The notes under the pieces are model-generated. The model ran no database searches, was not told the origin of the DNA, and saw nothing but the letters and a program-made list of their open reading frames with translations. Both the position numbers and the translations under genes were made by a program. This document shows, one piece after another, positions 23,475-31,193 of a stretch of DNA of 64,000 bases; the first letter of the stretch is position 1; every line of letters begins with the position of its first letter. The stretch covers positions 744,001 to 808,000 of the forward strand of contig JADJNZ010000001.1 of the NCBI GenBank assembly GCA_016714015.1, read 5' to 3'. The stretch is from Gemmatimonadota bacterium (GTDB lineage: Bacteria > Gemmatimonadota > Gemmatimonadetes > Gemmatimonadales > Gemmatimonadaceae).

Positions 23475-25678
23475 GGCGTCCCTCCCGGGGCCGGGGTTCC
23501 CGGAACCGACGCGGTCGCCGCCGGCGCCTGCTGGATGTCCTTGCCCAGCCGTTGCAGGTACGCGATGATCGCGACGACCTCGCGGTCGGCCAGCCCCACC
23601 GGTCCGCCCGCCGCCTCGATCGCCGCTCCGATCGCCTGCGCCTGCTCACGCGCCATCGCCGGCGCGTTGTTCAGCGCGTCACCGTACGGCACACCCAGCA
23701 TCGCCATCGCGTCCACGCGCGACTGGATCCCCTCGAAGTCCGTCGACCTCGCGAGCAGGTGCCCGTACGTCGGCATGATCGAGTTCTGCACCACCGAGCG
23801 CGGATCCTGGAAGTGCCGCACGTGCCAGAGGTCGGTCTTCTTCCCGCCCTCGCGCGCGAGGTCCGGCCCGATCCGGCGCGATCCCCAGAGGAACGGATGG
23901 TCGTACACGAACTCGCCCGGCTTGCTGTACTCGCCCCACCGCTCCGTCTCATGACGCAACGGGCGCACCATCTGCGAGTGGCAGTTGAAGCAGCCCTCGC
24001 GGATGTAGAGGTCGCGTCCCGCGAGCTCGAGCGGCGTGTACGGCTTCACGCTCGCGATCGTCGGCACGTTCGACCGCACCAGGAAGGTCGGGATGATCTC
24101 GGCGAGCGAGGCCACCACCACCGCGAGCACCACCATCACCGTGAAGACCAGCGGCGCGCCCTCCCAGCCGCGATGCCAGCGCGCGGCGGTGAAGCGGGCC
24201 CAGGCCCCCTCGCCGGCCGGGGCCGGGTGCGCGTCATGCCCCTGCTGCAGCGGCGCGGCCTGCACCAGCGGCACCTCGTACGTGGCCGGACGCGCCGCCC
24301 ACGTCTTGAGGATGTTCCAGCCGAAGATCAGCATGCCGATGATGTACATCGTGCCGCCCGCCACGCGGACCCAGTACATCGGCATGAGCTTCATCACCGT
24401 CTCGACGAAGTCGGGGTACGCCAGGCGACCCGTCTCGTCGAACGCGCGCCACATCAGCCCCTGCGTGATGCCGGCCGAGTAGATCGCCGCCACGTAGAGC
24501 AGGATGCCGAAGGTCGCGATCCAGAAATGCAGCTCCGCCAGCTTCTTCGAGTGGAGAGGCGCCTGGAAGAGCCGCGGCGCCAGCCAGTAGATCATGCCGA
24601 ACGTCAGGAAGCCGTTCCAGCCGAGCGCGCCGGTGTGCACGTGGGCGATGATCCAGTCGGTGTAGTGCGCCAGCGAGTTCACCGACTTCACCGAGAGCAT
24701 CGGCCCCTCGAAGGTGCTCATGCCGTACGCGGTGATCGCGACGACCATGAACTTCAGCACCGGCTCCTCGGCGACCTTGTTCCACGCCCCGCGCAGCGTC
24801 AGCAGGCCGTTGATCATGCCGCCCCAGCTCGGCATCCACAGCATCACGGAGAACAGCATGCCGAGCGTCGACGCCCAGTCCGGCAGCGCCGTGTAGTGCA
24901 GGTGGTGCGGCCCCGCCCAGATGTACAGGAAGACGATCGTCCAGAAGTGGAGGATCGAGAGCTTGTACGAGAACACCGGCCGGTCGGCCGCCTTCGGCAT
25001 GAAGTAGTACATCAGGCCGAGGAACGGCGTCGTGAGGAAGAACGCGACGGCGTTGTGACCGTACCACCACTGCATGAAGGCGTCCTGGACGCCCGCGTAG
25101 ATCGAATAGCTCTTGAGCGGCCCCGCCGGGACGCTGAGGTTGTTGAAGATGTGCAGCACGGCGACCGTGACGATCGACGCGATGTAGAACCAGATAGCCA
25201 CGTAGATGTGCTTCTCGCGCCGCTTCCGGAGCGTGCCGAAGAAGTTCACCGCGAAGGCCACCCAGACCACCGCGATCGCGAGGTCGATCGGCCACTCGAG
25301 CTCCGCGTACTCCTTGGCCTGCGTGAAGCCGAACGGCAGCGTCAGCGCGGCGGAGACGATGATCGCCTGCCAGCCCCAGAAATGGAACTTGCTCAGGCCG
25401 TCGGAGAACATCCGCGTCTTGAGCAGTCGCTGGGTGGAGTAGTAGATGCCGGTGAAGATCGCGTTGCCGGCGAAGGCGAAGATCACCGCATTGGTGTGCA
25501 GGGGGCGCAACCGGCCGAACGAGAACCACTCCAGGCCGAGATTGAACGCGGGGTTCGCGAGCTGCAGCGCGATCAGCAGGCCGACGAGGAACCCCACGAG
25601 ACCCCAGATGAACGTCGCCCAGAGGAACTTCCGGACGATCGCATCATCATAGGAGAACGTGTCGAGATGCGGACTCAT
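23471..25678 (-). CDS. ccoNO: cbb3 cytochrome c oxidase, fused CcoN-CcoO subunit
   Basis: A 735-residue fusion of the catalytic subunit and the monoheme cytochrome subunit. The CcoN part (residues 1 to about 500) has twelve-helix character and the metal ligands of the heme-copper site: RPLHTNAVIF, WYGHNAVAFF, AGPHHLHYT and IAHVHTGALGWNG. After a 40-residue linker, the CcoO part has a membrane helix (LVFTVMVVLAVVVASLAEI) and the heme motif CFNCH at C563-C566-H567. ATG 25678 has a good GGAGAAGG site. As a high-affinity terminal oxidase it reduces oxygen at low tension and pumps protons. It heads an eight-gene operon. Confidence 0.96.
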   Translation of the reverse strand: MSPHLDTFSYDDAIVRKFLWATFIWGLVGFLVGLLIALQLANPAFNLGLEWFSFGRLRPLHTNAVIFAFAGNAIFTGIYYSTQRLLKTRMFSDGLSKFHFWGWQAIIVSAALTLPFGFTQAKEYAELEWPIDLAIAVVWVAFAVNFFGTLRKRREKHIYVAIWFYIASIVTVAVLHIFNNLSVPAGPLKSYSIYAGVQDAFMQWWYGHNAVAFFLTTPFLGLMYYFMPKAADRPVFSYKLSILHFWTIVFLYIWAGPHHLHYTALPDWASTLGMLFSVMLWMPSWGGMINGLLTLRGAWNKVAEEPVLKFMVVAITAYGMSTFEGPMLSVKSVNSLAHYTDWIIAHVHTGALGWNGFLTFGMIYWLAPRLFQAPLHSKKLAELHFWIATFGILLYVAAIYSAGITQGLMWRAFDETGRLAYPDFVETVMKLMPMYWVRVAGGTMYIIGMLIFGWNILKTWAARPATYEVPLVQAAPLQQGHDAHPAPAGEGAWARFTAARWHRGWEGAPLVFTVMVVLAVVVASLAEIIPTFLVRSNVPTIASVKPYTPLELAGRDLYIREGCFNCHSQMVRPLRHETERWGEYSKPGEFVYDHPFLWGSRRIGPDLAREGGKKTDLWHVRHFQDPRSVVQNSIMPTYGHLLARSTDFEGIQSRVDAMAMLGVPYGDALNNAPAMAREQAQAIGAAIEAAGGPVGLADREVVAIIAYLQRLGKDIQQAPAATASVPGTPAPGGTP

Positions 25679-25708
25679 GCCCTTCTCCGGCGAGATGGGA
25701 GGGTACGC

Positions 25709-25734
25709 GACTCCCCGCCGGATGGGGGGGAGTC
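25709..25734 (-). promoter_or_regulatory. Leader hairpin 1 upstream of ccoNO
   Basis: GACTCCCC and GGGGAGTC form a perfect 8-bp stem around a 10-base loop, about 30 bases upstream of the ccoNO ATG. It would lie in the mRNA leader if transcription starts upstream of 25760. Confidence 0.35.
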
Positions 25735-25737
25735 GGG

Positions 25738-25755
25738 GCGGCCCGTGGGGGCCGC
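25738..25755 (-). promoter_or_regulatory. Leader hairpin 2 upstream of ccoNO
   Basis: GCGGCCC and GGGCCGC form a perfect 7-bp stem with a 4-base loop, 3 bases from hairpin 1. The pair may shape a structured leader. No FNR-type TTGAT-N4-ATCAA box is visible in the 304-bp intergenic region (25679-25982), which otherwise holds only a possible -10 box for the HD-domain gene. Confidence 0.35.
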
Positions 25756-25899
25756 ACATGACGATGCCGCTCCGACCCCCCCGCAACTAGTCGGGGCCTA
25801 CGTGGAATCTCCGTCAGGCGCATTCCCGCGCTCGTGTGCAGATTTCCCCTACACGGCGCCAGCTCCTTCCGCACTCCCCGGTGCCACCCCGGCGCGCAT

Positions 25900-25905
25900 T
25901 AGCTT
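25900..25905 (+). promoter_or_regulatory. Possible -10 element for the HD-domain gene
   Basis: TAGCTT, 77 bases before the ATG at 25983, matches elements seen before polX (11948) and, on the other strand, before the PPC lipoprotein (44114). No clear -35 box is found 17 bases upstream. Confidence 0.25.
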
Positions 25906-25982
25906 CGGGATGTCCAATGGACGGGTCGACCGCGTATCGCGGCCGGCCCGTCTCGCTTCCTCTCACTCGCGCCCACACCCCG

Positions 25983-26579
25983 ATGTCCTCCCTGCCGTCC
26001 CGCGCCGACGCCCTCTCGCTCATGGAGTCCTGGACCTCCAGCGAGTCGCTCCGGAAGCACATGCTCGCCGTCGAGGCGGCCATGCGCGCGTACGCGCGCC
26101 ACTACGGTGAGGACGAGGAGCGCTGGGGGCTGGCCGGCCTGCTGCACGACTTCGACTACGAACGGTTCCCCAACGCCGCCCAGGCCGCCGACGAGGAGCA
26201 CCCGAGCGAAGGGGTCCGACATCTCCGGGGCCTCGGATGGCCCGAGGACATCCTCCAGGCGATCCTCGGTCACGCCCTCTTCACCGGCGTGGCACGCGAG
26301 TCCCGGATGGCGAAGGTGCTCTTCGCGGTCGATGAGCTCTGCGGCCTGATCACCGCGGCCGCGCTCGTCCGTCCGTCGCGAAGCGTGATGGACCTCGAGG
26401 CCGCGAGCGTGAGGAAGAAGATGAAGGACAAGGCATTCGCGCGGGGCGTGTCGCGCGACGACGTCATTAACGGTGCCGCCGACCTCTGCGTCGAACTGGA
26501 CACGCACATCGCCTTCGTGATCGAGGCGATGCGCGCGAGCGCGCCCGCGCTCGGGCTGGCCGGCCCCGGGTCGGCGTGA
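25983..26579 (+). CDS. HD-domain protein (predicted phosphohydrolase)
   Basis: A 198-residue cytosolic HD-superfamily protein. The first metal histidine is in LRKHMLAVEAAM and the HD pair is in GLLHDFDYERFP (around residues 55-60); the fourth position is in the VDELCGL region. The sequence from ILGHALFTGV to VDELCGLITA is typical of small single-domain HD hydrolases of unknown substrate. The Met at 25983 is preferred, because the frame upstream has no coding character. It is divergent from the cco operon. Confidence 0.82.
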   Translation: MSSLPSRADALSLMESWTSSESLRKHMLAVEAAMRAYARHYGEDEERWGLAGLLHDFDYERFPNAAQAADEEHPSEGVRHLRGLGWPEDILQAILGHALFTGVARESRMAKVLFAVDELCGLITAAALVRPSRSVMDLEAASVRKKMKDKAFARGVSRDDVINGAADLCVELDTHIAFVIEAMRASAPALGLAGPGSA

Positions 26580-26675
26580 CGCCATTCCAGCCCGCTGGCC
26601 GACACCCAGGCATTCCCCCGTGCGCAGTCCCAACGCCCGCACGGCACACCGCGTACAGGAGGGCGTGACCAGTGA

Positions 26676-27281
26676 GTGCCTCGCATGACCGCCATCGCCC
26701 TGCCACTGCCGTGGGCGCATTCCGCCCGACCGTTCGTGACTGAGCGGCCGTCCGACGAGCGCGACCTCGTGCTCGCCGCCCAGCGCGGCGTCCACGAGGC
26801 CTTCTCGGAGCTCGTGCGACGGCACCAGCGGCGCGCGTACGTGGTCGCGCGCGCCATCGTGATCAATCACGAGGATGCGGAGGATGCGGTCCAGGAGGCA
26901 TTTCTGCACGCGTACAAGGCGATCGACCGGTTCCTGCCGGACCAGGCCTTCGGGGCGTGGCTCCACCGGATCGTCGCCAACGCCGCGCTCGACGTCACGC
27001 GCCGCCGCAAGGTGCGCGACGCCGACGAACTCCCCGAGACGGTCGCCTCGCCGTTCCGGGACCCGGCCGAGTCCAGCGAACTGCGGACGAGACTGAAGCA
27101 GGCGCTCGAGACGCTCCCCGTGCGGCAACGCTCGGTGATCGTGCTGCACGATGTGGAAGGCTTCAAACATGCGGAGATCGGACGGATGCTCGACATCCCC
27201 GAGGGCACGGCCCGGTCCGATCTCCATTACGCCCGATCCCACCTGCGCCGCATCCTCGGCGAGGTGAGGAGTGGACTATGA
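26676..27281 (+). CDS. ECF (extracytoplasmic function) RNA polymerase sigma factor
   Basis: About 201 residues with region 2 (AFSELVRRHQRRAYVVARAI, then DAEDAVQEAFLHAYKAI) and region 4 (LPVRQRSVIVLHDVEGFKHA, then EIGRMLDIPEGTARSDLHYA); there is no region 3, as expected for an ECF factor. GTG 26676 or ATG 26685 may be the start; a GGAGG lies about 14 bases before the GTG. The gene directly overlaps a putative anti-sigma gene and heads an operon with a periplasmic sensor and an efflux system, so it probably controls this operon. Confidence 0.93.
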   Translation: MPRMTAIALPLPWAHSARPFVTERPSDERDLVLAAQRGVHEAFSELVRRHQRRAYVVARAIVINHEDAEDAVQEAFLHAYKAIDRFLPDQAFGAWLHRIVANAALDVTRRRKVRDADELPETVASPFRDPAESSELRTRLKQALETLPVRQRSVIVLHDVEGFKHAEIGRMLDIPEGTARSDLHYARSHLRRILGEVRSGL

Positions 27282-27649
27282 CCGACGAGATGCAGGGCCC
27301 CATGCTGGTGCGGGACGATGACCTCACGAACGAGCTGCGCGCGATCGTCGCGCCGCCCGACGCCCCCGGCTACTGGGACGCGCTCGAGCAGCGGATCATG
27401 GCGCGCATCGAGCGCGGGCAGGAGGAAGCGCGGTGGTGGGCCCTTCCGGACCGCCTCTATCGCCTCGGCATGATGGCCGCCGGGCTCATCCTCATCGTCG
27501 CCGGCTCCGTCTGGCTGCGCTCGCGCGCGGTCGAGACCCGGATGGCGTACGAGTCGGTGATCGAGACGCCCGAGGACCAGCCGCTGTTCGCGCGGCGCAA
27601 CCCGCTCGACGAGCGCCCGGCAACCATGCGCGCGACTCGGGGCCACTAA
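27278..27649 (+). CDS. Putative anti-sigma factor, single-pass membrane protein
   Basis: A 123-residue protein with an N-terminal cytosolic part of about 60 residues (DDDLTNELRAIVAPPDAPGY, then WDALEQRIMARIERG), one membrane helix (LGMMAAGLILIVAGSVWL) and a 40-residue outer tail. This order, with the ATGA overlap to the sigma gene, is the standard layout of membrane anti-sigma factors. No zinc-binding HxxxCxxC motif is present. The assignment rests on context and topology, not on a recognised domain. Confidence 0.7.
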   Translation: MTDEMQGPMLVRDDDLTNELRAIVAPPDAPGYWDALEQRIMARIERGQEEARWWALPDRLYRLGMMAAGLILIVAGSVWLRSRAVETRMAYESVIETPEDQPLFARRNPLDERPATMRATRGH

Positions 27650-27662
27650 GGAGCGCGGGACG

Positions 27663-28037
27663 ATGACGCGAACCAAGGGACGGGCCCTGGCGTTCTACCT
27701 GCTCGCGATCGCGGCCGGGGCGGCCGCGGGCGTGACGGTGGACCGCTGGGTCCTCCGCGAACGGATCGTGAACGAGTGGGCCGACCCGCGGGCGATGCGC
27801 ACCAAGCTCGCGGACGACCTGAAGATGAGCGCCGACCAGCGCGCCCGGCTCGACTCGATCCTCGACACCCGGAACCGGCGGTTCGACGAGCTGATGACGC
27901 CCATGCGTCCGCGGCTCGACTCGGTGACCGTCACCGCCCGGCAGCAGATCCGGGACCTGCTCACGCCCGAGCAGCAGACCGTCTATGACCAGATGCGGCG
28001 TGAGCGCGAAGCGCAGCGCCAGCGGGAGCGACAGTAG
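27663..28037 (+). CDS. Periplasmic CnrX/Spy-like sensor protein
   Basis: A 124-residue protein with an N-terminal membrane anchor (LAFYLLAIAAGAAAGVTVD) and a periplasmic all-helical domain. It matches the Spy/CpxP/CnrX group: KMSADQRARLDSILDTRNRR, then a long charged helix and the LTxxQ-like LTPEQQTVYDQM. CnrX senses Co/Ni with histidines, but there is no His or Cys here, so it more likely senses another metal through Met/Asp/Glu or acts as an envelope-stress chaperone. It starts 13 bases after the anti-sigma gene and ends exactly where the TolC gene begins. Confidence 0.78.
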   Translation: MTRTKGRALAFYLLAIAAGAAAGVTVDRWVLRERIVNEWADPRAMRTKLADDLKMSADQRARLDSILDTRNRRFDELMTPMRPRLDSVTVTARQQIRDLLTPEQQTVYDQMRREREAQRQRERQ

Positions 28038-29355
28038 ATGAAGGCGATGGTGAAGACCCTCGTGCGCGTGACGGCCCTCGCGGGCGCTCGCGATCCCGCC
28101 CGCGCTCGCCGCGCAGGGAGATGCACGCCCCATCACGCTCGACGAGGCCGTCCGCCTCGCGCGGCGCAACGCGCCCGCCTCCGTGCAGGCACGCAACCAG
28201 ATCCGTTCCACCGCCGCCGCCGTCCGCACGCGGTATGGCGCGTTCCTGCCCACCCTCTCGTTCGGCGGCGGCGCGCAGACGCAGCAGGGCCAGCGCTACT
28301 CGGTCGACCTCGACTCGATCATCCGCCAGGACGCGCCCTGGCGCGCGAATCACAGCTTGAGCTCCAATCTCGACCTCTTCTCCGGCGGCCGCCGCTACTT
28401 CGATCTCATGACGGCGCGCGCGAACGTCGACGCCGCCGAGGCGACCGAGGTCTCGCAGTCGTTCGCCATCGCCCGCGACGTGAAGCAGCAGTACTTCGCC
28501 GTGCTCGCCGCGCGCGAACAGCAGGCCGCGGCCAAGGTCCAGCTCGAGCAGGCGCAGCAGCAGCTGCGCGCGGCCGTCGCGCGCGTCGCCGCCGGCGCGG
28601 CCACCATGTCCGACTCGCTCCGCTCCATCATCCAGGTCGGCAACGCACGCCTCGCCACGCTCAACGCTGACAACGCACTCGCGACCGCCAACGCCACGCT
28701 CTCTCGGCTCGTCGGGTCCGATGCCATCGTCACCGCCTCGGCGTCCGACACGGCGACCGTGGCGAGCATCTCCATGACCGACGCCCAGCTCTTCGACCTT
28801 GTCGAGCAGGGCCCGGCGGTGAAGCAATCGCAGGCGCAAGTCGCCGCCGCCAAGCAGGGCAAGCGCTCGGCACTCTCGCCCTACCTGCCGACCCTCTCGA
28901 TGGGTCTGTCGCAGTCGTTCACCGCCACCGAGGACGGCTTCGGGTTCCTCGGTGACGGCCGCAACAAGAACCTGTCGACCAACCTGCGCCTGAGCTTCCC
29001 CCTCTTCAATGGTCTTTCGCGGGAGCAGCAGGTCGTCACCGCACGGATCGCCGAGGAGAACGCCGAGGCCAATCTGCGCGACGCCCGACTGAACGCGCGC
29101 CAGCAGATGGTCACGCAGCTGGGCGCCTTCCGCACCGCCGAGGCGCGTGTCGAGATCCAGCGGCAGTCGGTGGTCGCCGGTGAGGAGGACCTGCGCGTCC
29201 AGCAGGAGCGCTACAACCTCGGCGCCGGCACGCTGCTCGACCTCATGACCTCGCAGAGCACGCTCATCACCGCGCGGCAGGCGCTCATCCAGGCCCGCCT
29301 CGATGCCCGTACCGCCAAGGCGCAGCTCGAGGCGCTCGTCGGCCGGGATCTCTAG
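28038..29355 (+). pseudogene. TolC-family outer membrane efflux protein, frameshifted near the 5' end
   Basis: The body (from about 28083 in frame) is a TolC-type channel with the usual start PITLDEAVRLARRNAP, long coiled helices and the repeat-end motif YNLGAGTLLDLMTSQS. The start MKAMVKTLVRVTALA at 28038 lies in another frame. Removing one G from the GGG at 28082-28084 fuses the two into a perfect signal peptide, ending ALAIPPALAAQG. The total length, 1318 bases, is one more than a multiple of three, as expected for one inserted base. As written, translation in the body frame can begin only at an internal GTG (28183) with no signal peptide. It might be an assembly error. The corrected product would be 438 residues. 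Confidence 0.85.
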
Positions 29356-29431
29356 GACCGCACAGACGTTCGGTCCGTTCCGGCGTCCAACCTGTAGCAC
29401 CGCCCTCACGCACCCCATCGGAGTTCCTGCC

Positions 29432-31192
29432 GTGACCCGCAAGTTCCTGACGCTCCTTCCCCTCGTCGCGCTCGTCGCCTTGACGGTCGACTGTGCCGGC
29501 AAGAAGGAGACGACGCTCACCATCCGCACCGCGCCCGTCGAGCGCCGCACGATCGTCGTGCAGGCCGAGGCGACCGGCGTCATCGAGCCGATCAACGTCG
29601 TCGAGGTGAAGTCCCGCTCGTCGGGACAGGTCATCGAGATGCCGATCGAGACCGGCACGCTCGTCCGGCCGGGCGACCTCATCGTCCAGCTCGATACGCG
29701 CGACGTGCAGAACCAGTACGACCAGGCGAAGGCCGACCTCGACGCGGCGACGAAGCGCCTTGAAGTGGCCGAGCTCCAGAAGAAGCGCTCGGACGACCTC
29801 TTCGCGGGGAAGATCATCACGGCGCAGGAGAACGAGACGGCGAACCTCGACTACACGAACGCCGCCACGGCGATCGTGCGGACGCGCGCCGCGCTCGATC
29901 TCGCGCAGCAGCGCCTCGACGATGCGCGTGTCACCGCGCCCGTCCTCGGCACCATCATCGGCAAGCCCGTCGCGCTCGGACAGGTCATCCAGTCCGGGAC
30001 CAGCACCGCGGGCGGCGGCACGACGATCGTCACCATGGCGGATCTCACCAAGGTCCGCGCCCGCGCCCTCGTCAACGAGACCGATATCGGCCAGGTGCGC
30101 CCGGGCATGGAAGCGACCGTCACGGTCGACGCCTTCCCGGATCGTCCCTTCCGCGGCACGGTCGAGAAGATCGAGCCGCAGGCCGTCGTCCAGCAGAACG
30201 TCACGATGTTCCCCGTCCTCGTCTCGCTCGAGAATCGCGACGGCCTCCTCATGCCGGGCATGAACGGCGAGGTGGCGATCGTCGCCGAACGGCGCGAGAA
30301 CGTGCTCGCGATCCCGAACGAGTCCATCCGGTCCGTGCGTGAGGCAGCGCAGGCCGCGACGATCCTCGGCCTCAACGCCGACAGCGTGCAGGCGCAGATC
30401 CGCGCCGCGATGGGCGGTGGCGCCGGCGGCTTCGGCGGCGGCATGGGCGGTGGCCGGCCGGGTGCGGGCGGCAACAACACCATGGGCGCCAACGGCGCGC
30501 GCGCGCGTCAGGTGCCGGTCTCCACGCCGGGCTTCGTCGACCTCGTTCCCCAGCAGGGTGGGCAGGCCGGACCGGGCGGGCGTGGCGGCTTCGGCGGCCA
30601 GCTCCCCGACGTCACCGACGCGCAGTGCAAGGCGGTCGAGACCGCCCGCGCCGCCAAGCCGGCCGCGGCCAAGAAGGTCGATGACCTCTCGGCCAAGATG
30701 CGCGACCCCAACGCCGACCGGCAGACGCTCATGGCCGATCTCCGAGCGGCCTACACGGAGCTCGGCGTCGACATGAACGTCGTGCGCGCCTGCCGCGCGC
30801 GGACCGGCAGCGCCGGAGCGCCCGGTGCCGGTGCACAGGGTACCGCGCCGACCAGCGCCGCCGCCGGCGCCAGCGGTGCACGCCCGGCGGGCGCGACGGG
30901 CCGCTCCTCGCAGGGTACCGCGAGCCGCACGGTCACGCGCACCGGCCTCGTCTTCATCAAGAAGGGCGAGACATGGGAGCCGCGCGTCGTCCGCCTCGGC
31001 ACCGCCGACTACGACTACACCGAGGTCGTGAGCGGTCTGGAGGAAGGCGACGAGGTGGCGCTGCTGAGCGCGGCCGCGCTCCAGATGCAGCGGCAGGAGA
31101 ACAACGACCGCTTCAAGGCCATGACGGGCGGGGCCAGCCCTCTCGGCGGCGGGGCCGGCGGCGCCGGCGGCGCCCGCCCGCCGGGACGGTAA
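29432..31192 (+). CDS. Membrane-fusion (HlyD/MacA-type) efflux adaptor with large insert
   Basis: A 586-residue periplasmic adaptor starting at GTG 29432 with a signal sequence (RKFLTLLPLVALVALTVDCA). Lipoyl halves (VVEVKSRSSGQVIEMPIETG and LVRPGDLIVQLD; VTAPVLGTIIGKPV), a helical hairpin and a beta-barrel (VRPGMEATVTVDAFPDRPF) are in the MacA order up to residue about 298. Then comes an unusual 200-residue insert: a Gly-rich run followed by a small helical domain with two cysteines (TDAQCKAVETARAA, then NVVRACRARTG). The closing membrane-proximal strand (VVRLGTADYDYTEVVSGLEE) follows. It connects the inner-membrane permease to TolC. The next gene starts one base after its stop. Confidence 0.9.
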   Translation: MTRKFLTLLPLVALVALTVDCAGKKETTLTIRTAPVERRTIVVQAEATGVIEPINVVEVKSRSSGQVIEMPIETGTLVRPGDLIVQLDTRDVQNQYDQAKADLDAATKRLEVAELQKKRSDDLFAGKIITAQENETANLDYTNAATAIVRTRAALDLAQQRLDDARVTAPVLGTIIGKPVALGQVIQSGTSTAGGGTTIVTMADLTKVRARALVNETDIGQVRPGMEATVTVDAFPDRPFRGTVEKIEPQAVVQQNVTMFPVLVSLENRDGLLMPGMNGEVAIVAERRENVLAIPNESIRSVREAAQAATILGLNADSVQAQIRAAMGGGAGGFGGGMGGGRPGAGGNNTMGANGARARQVPVSTPGFVDLVPQQGGQAGPGGRGGFGGQLPDVTDAQCKAVETARAAKPAAAKKVDDLSAKMRDPNADRQTLMADLRAAYTELGVDMNVVRACRARTGSAGAPGAGAQGTAPTSAAAGASGARPAGATGRSSQGTASRTVTRTGLVFIKKGETWEPRVVRLGTADYDYTEVVSGLEEGDEVALLSAAALQMQRQENNDRFKAMTGGASPLGGGAGGAGGARPPGR

Positions 31193-31193
31193 C

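Noticed and set aside
25679..25982. FNR/anaerobox site for the cco operon
   Set aside because: No TTGAT-N4-ATCAA or close variant was found on either strand.
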